In this document: positions 6,984 through 8,753 of the stretch, piece after piece
Layout: each line of letters begins with the position of its first letter
How positions within the stretch are numbered: position 1 is the stretch's first letter
Program-made: the position numbers and the translations under genes
From: an uncultured Porphyromonadaceae bacterium
Lineage (GTDB): Bacteria > Bacteroidota > Bacteroidia > Bacteroidales > Muribaculaceae
Direction: 5' to 3'
DNA: 8,753 bases
NCBI GenBank assembly: GCA_947177595.1
Contig: CAMWUZ010000058.1
Location: 1-8,753, forward strand
The notes under the pieces: model-generated
The model's input: only the letters and a program-made list of their open reading frames with translations
Database searches by the model: none
Told to the model about the DNA's origin: nothing

Positions 6984-8255
6984 TTATTTCTTCGCATTTA
7001 TGGCATCTACAACATTGATTCGGCTTGCGCGTATAGCGGGTAAGCCGCTGCTTATAAGATTAAGCACGAAGCAGAATATAAGCACGTAAGCAAATGTGCT
7101 CCATGCAAAAAGAGTACCTGCTCCGGGAGTGAACTCCGTTCGGTAATTCACGAACACACCTGCTGAGTAAACGGAGTGGAAAAACAGTCCGCCGAATATC
7201 CATGACAGAATGAGTCCTATCATGCCGCCGGCAAGAGTGATTATCATATTCTCTGTTATAATGGAGGTGATGATATTCGAACGGGTAGCACCGAAAGCGC
7301 GTCTCACACCTATTTCGCCTGTTCTGGCGGCGAGGCGGCTGCGGGTCATCGTGCTCAGGTTGATAGCCGGGATAAGAAGCAGTATCAGATACAGCATATA
7401 TTCCTTTCTTTTTCCTCCTGAAACATCTGCGGTACCGTTTGACTTATAAATCATCTCCTCATTGGTGAAAGGTCCACCCTCCATATCCGACTCAAGCTCT
7501 TCTGATGCCAGAGCCGCATTATACTTGGCTAGGTTGTTGTTTACCTCTTCCTTGATTCCGGCGATATCTTTCTTGTCTGCCGCAAGCATGGCTACCGCAA
7601 ATTTGCCGGTGCCGAATTTGTCTCTTTCATTAGGTTCGGCATAAGGGGTGGGAATCCATATCTGAGAGTAGGCATATCTGGTTACAGGTGAAACATTATC
7701 CACAACACCTACGATGGTATAGTTCTCTTCGGATATAAGGACTTCCTTATCGATGGCTTCATCTATGCCCTTGAACATATGCTGCGCCATGGCTTTGTTT
7801 ATCACAGCCTTTTTGAAGTAAGATTCCACATCCACCTCATTGTATGGTTTGCCGGCGAGGAAAGTGAAGTCATAAACCTTGAAGAAGTTTGCATCTGTGC
7901 TCTTTATGTCAGCGTCAAATATCGGTACTCCGGTAGCATTGACCTTTACTGAGCCTGTATAGTTATCGAAAACAGTTATCATTTTCGGTGTGGTAAGTGG
8001 TTTGAAAACTTCATCAACCACCTTTATGCCTACGGAAGATGTACGCATCATCTGGTTTGCGGTGTCGGTTGACACTGTTCTCACGCGATTGGCATAAATA
8101 AGTCTGTCGCGGGCGCTTTCCGGCGATAACGGCACTATGGATACCTGATTGAGCATCACAACAACCATTATCAGGAAAATGGCGAGCGCGGTGCCGATAA
8201 CAGTCACCCAGGCTATTACCGGTTGTTCCTTCAGTTCGTTTATTATCTGTTTCAT
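6984..8255 (-). CDS. ABC transporter permease, MacB/FtsX-like (second subtype)
   Basis: This 423-residue inner-membrane protein has the same plan as its downstream neighbour but clearly different sequence. Helix one is at about 14-37, a periplasmic domain spans about 40-283 with a MacB-like NFFKVYDFTFLAGKPYNE block, and helices follow at about 286-303, 333-356 and 383-403. The coupling segment reads MTRSRLAARTGEIGVRRAFGAT, and the C terminus is LPAIRASRINVVDAINAKK. The ATG at 8253-8255 follows AT-rich sequence with no Shine-Dalgarno motif, and the 25-base gap to the upstream permease indicates one operon. Together with the 5711 gene it probably forms a heterodimeric permease pair that needs an ATPase from elsewhere in the operon. 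The substrate cannot be told from sequence. Confidence 0.9.
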   Translation of the reverse strand: MKQIINELKEQPVIAWVTVIGTALAIFLIMVVVMLNQVSIVPLSPESARDRLIYANRVRTVSTDTANQMMRTSSVGIKVVDEVFKPLTTPKMITVFDNYTGSVKVNATGVPIFDADIKSTDANFFKVYDFTFLAGKPYNEVDVESYFKKAVINKAMAQHMFKGIDEAIDKEVLISEENYTIVGVVDNVSPVTRYAYSQIWIPTPYAEPNERDKFGTGKFAVAMLAADKKDIAGIKEEVNNNLAKYNAALASEELESDMEGGPFTNEEMIYKSNGTADVSGGKRKEYMLYLILLLIPAINLSTMTRSRLAARTGEIGVRRAFGATRSNIITSIITENMIITLAGGMIGLILSWIFGGLFFHSVYSAGVFVNYRTEFTPGAGTLFAWSTFAYVLIFCFVLNLISSGLPAIRASRINVVDAINAKK

Positions 8256-8280
8256 AATCGTTTATTCTAAAATTCTTTTG

Positions 8281-8753
8281 TTATTCATGGGCAAGGGCAC
8301 TCGCCGGGTCTATCTTCATGGCTTTGCGGGCTGGGAACCAGATGCCGACTGTCACTGCGAGAACCACGAGCGCAAGCGTGATTGCGGCGCAGGTGATATA
8401 TTGCCACAATGGGGCGGAATCGGTGAAAAGAAACACCACAAGGTCGAGTTTTATCAGACCCCAGTCGCAAATCCATGCTATCGGTGTCACTGCTGCGAGA
8501 ATCAGCAGACCTTCACCCATCAGACGCCGGAAAACCTGACCGGAGGTGGCGCCGTTGACTTTGCGGATAGCGATTTCACCTGTGCGGTTCTGGGTGCGGA
8601 ACCAGAATGCACCGAGTAATCCGAGAAATATGCTCACCAGCAGGAATACCACTATTGCCACACGGTTATTTACACTTGACATGATATCCTGCTGGTTGAG
8701 GGTCCGGATTGCTTCAAGCGGAATAAGATCGTTGACATACACATTGCCTACAC
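8281..8753 (-). CDS. ABC transporter permease, MacB/FtsX-like, C-terminal part (5' end outside window)
   Basis: The frame is open from the right edge to a TAA at 8281-8283 and gives about 157 residues. A GTG at 8740-8742 could be mistaken for a start, but the frame continues upstream through VGN to the edge, and the protein lacks the first helix and most of the periplasmic domain, so the real start is outside. What remains is the end of the periplasmic domain (NVYVNDLIPLEAIRTLNQQD), a helix VVFLLVSIFLGLLGAFWF, the coupling segment RTQNRTGEIAIRKVNGAT, two more helices, and a PARKAMKIDPASALAHE tail. By eye it is much closer to the 5711-6976 protein than to the 6984-8255 protein, so it is a paralogue of the first. 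It lies 25 bases before the next permease in the same operon. Confidence 0.9.
   Translation of the reverse strand, partial: VGNVYVNDLIPLEAIRTLNQQDIMSSVNNRVAIVVFLLVSIFLGLLGAFWFRTQNRTGEIAIRKVNGATSGQVFRRLMGEGLLILAAVTPIAWICDWGLIKLDLVVFLFTDSAPLWQYITCAAITLALVVLAVTVGIWFPARKAMKIDPASALAHE

Noticed and set aside
8149..8619. + strand open frame of 156 codons spanning the junction of two permease genes
   Set aside because: It is antisense to conserved permease coding sequence on both sides, is rich in cysteine and histidine, and has no recognisable domain.

Overview
The window reads as chromosomal DNA from a Bacteroidetes bacterium, probably of the order Bacteroidales. Two things point there: half-size MacB/FtsX-type permeases arranged in tandem with a TolC-type protein and an NtrC-type two-component pair, and start codons that mostly lack strong Shine-Dalgarno sequences. 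GC content is moderate. A family such as Muribaculaceae would fit, but that is inference.

Layout. At the left edge (1-350, + strand) is the C-terminal end of a MalY/PatB-type PLP-dependent C-S lyase/aminotransferase. It converges on everything else, which lies on the minus strand. In transcription order, right to left, the minus strand holds: the C-terminal part of an FtsX-like ABC permease (8281 to the right edge), a complete permease of a second subtype (6984-8255), a complete permease of the first subtype (5711-6976), a TolC-family outer-membrane protein (4233-5705), an interrupted DUF1016/YhcG-type PD-(D/E)xK nuclease gene (3068-4096), a sigma54-dependent NtrC-type response regulator (1701-3053) and its sensor histidine kinase (394-1704).

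How it works together. The permeases and the TolC protein are tightly packed (25, 7 and 5 bases apart if the second ATG of the 5711 gene is used). They look like one envelope transport operon whose ATPase and periplasmic adaptor are not in the window and probably lie beyond the right edge. The regulator and kinase overlap by 4 bases (ATGA) and are probably co-translated. The regulator has an intact GAFTGA loop, so it should activate sigma54 promoters. The kinase has two membrane helices with almost nothing between them, so it probably senses within the membrane or through its cytoplasmic PAS domain. Control of the neighbouring transport operon by this pair is inferred from position.

Most notable item. 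The nuclease gene between the transport genes and the regulator is AT-rich compared with its neighbours and is interrupted by one in-frame TAA at 3692-3694. The reading frame is otherwise intact on both sides, and the residues flanking the stop match the family without any gap. The same gene carries two near-identical inverted repeats 111 bases apart. I found no CRISPR array, tRNA, rRNA, insertion sequence or other clearly new system.
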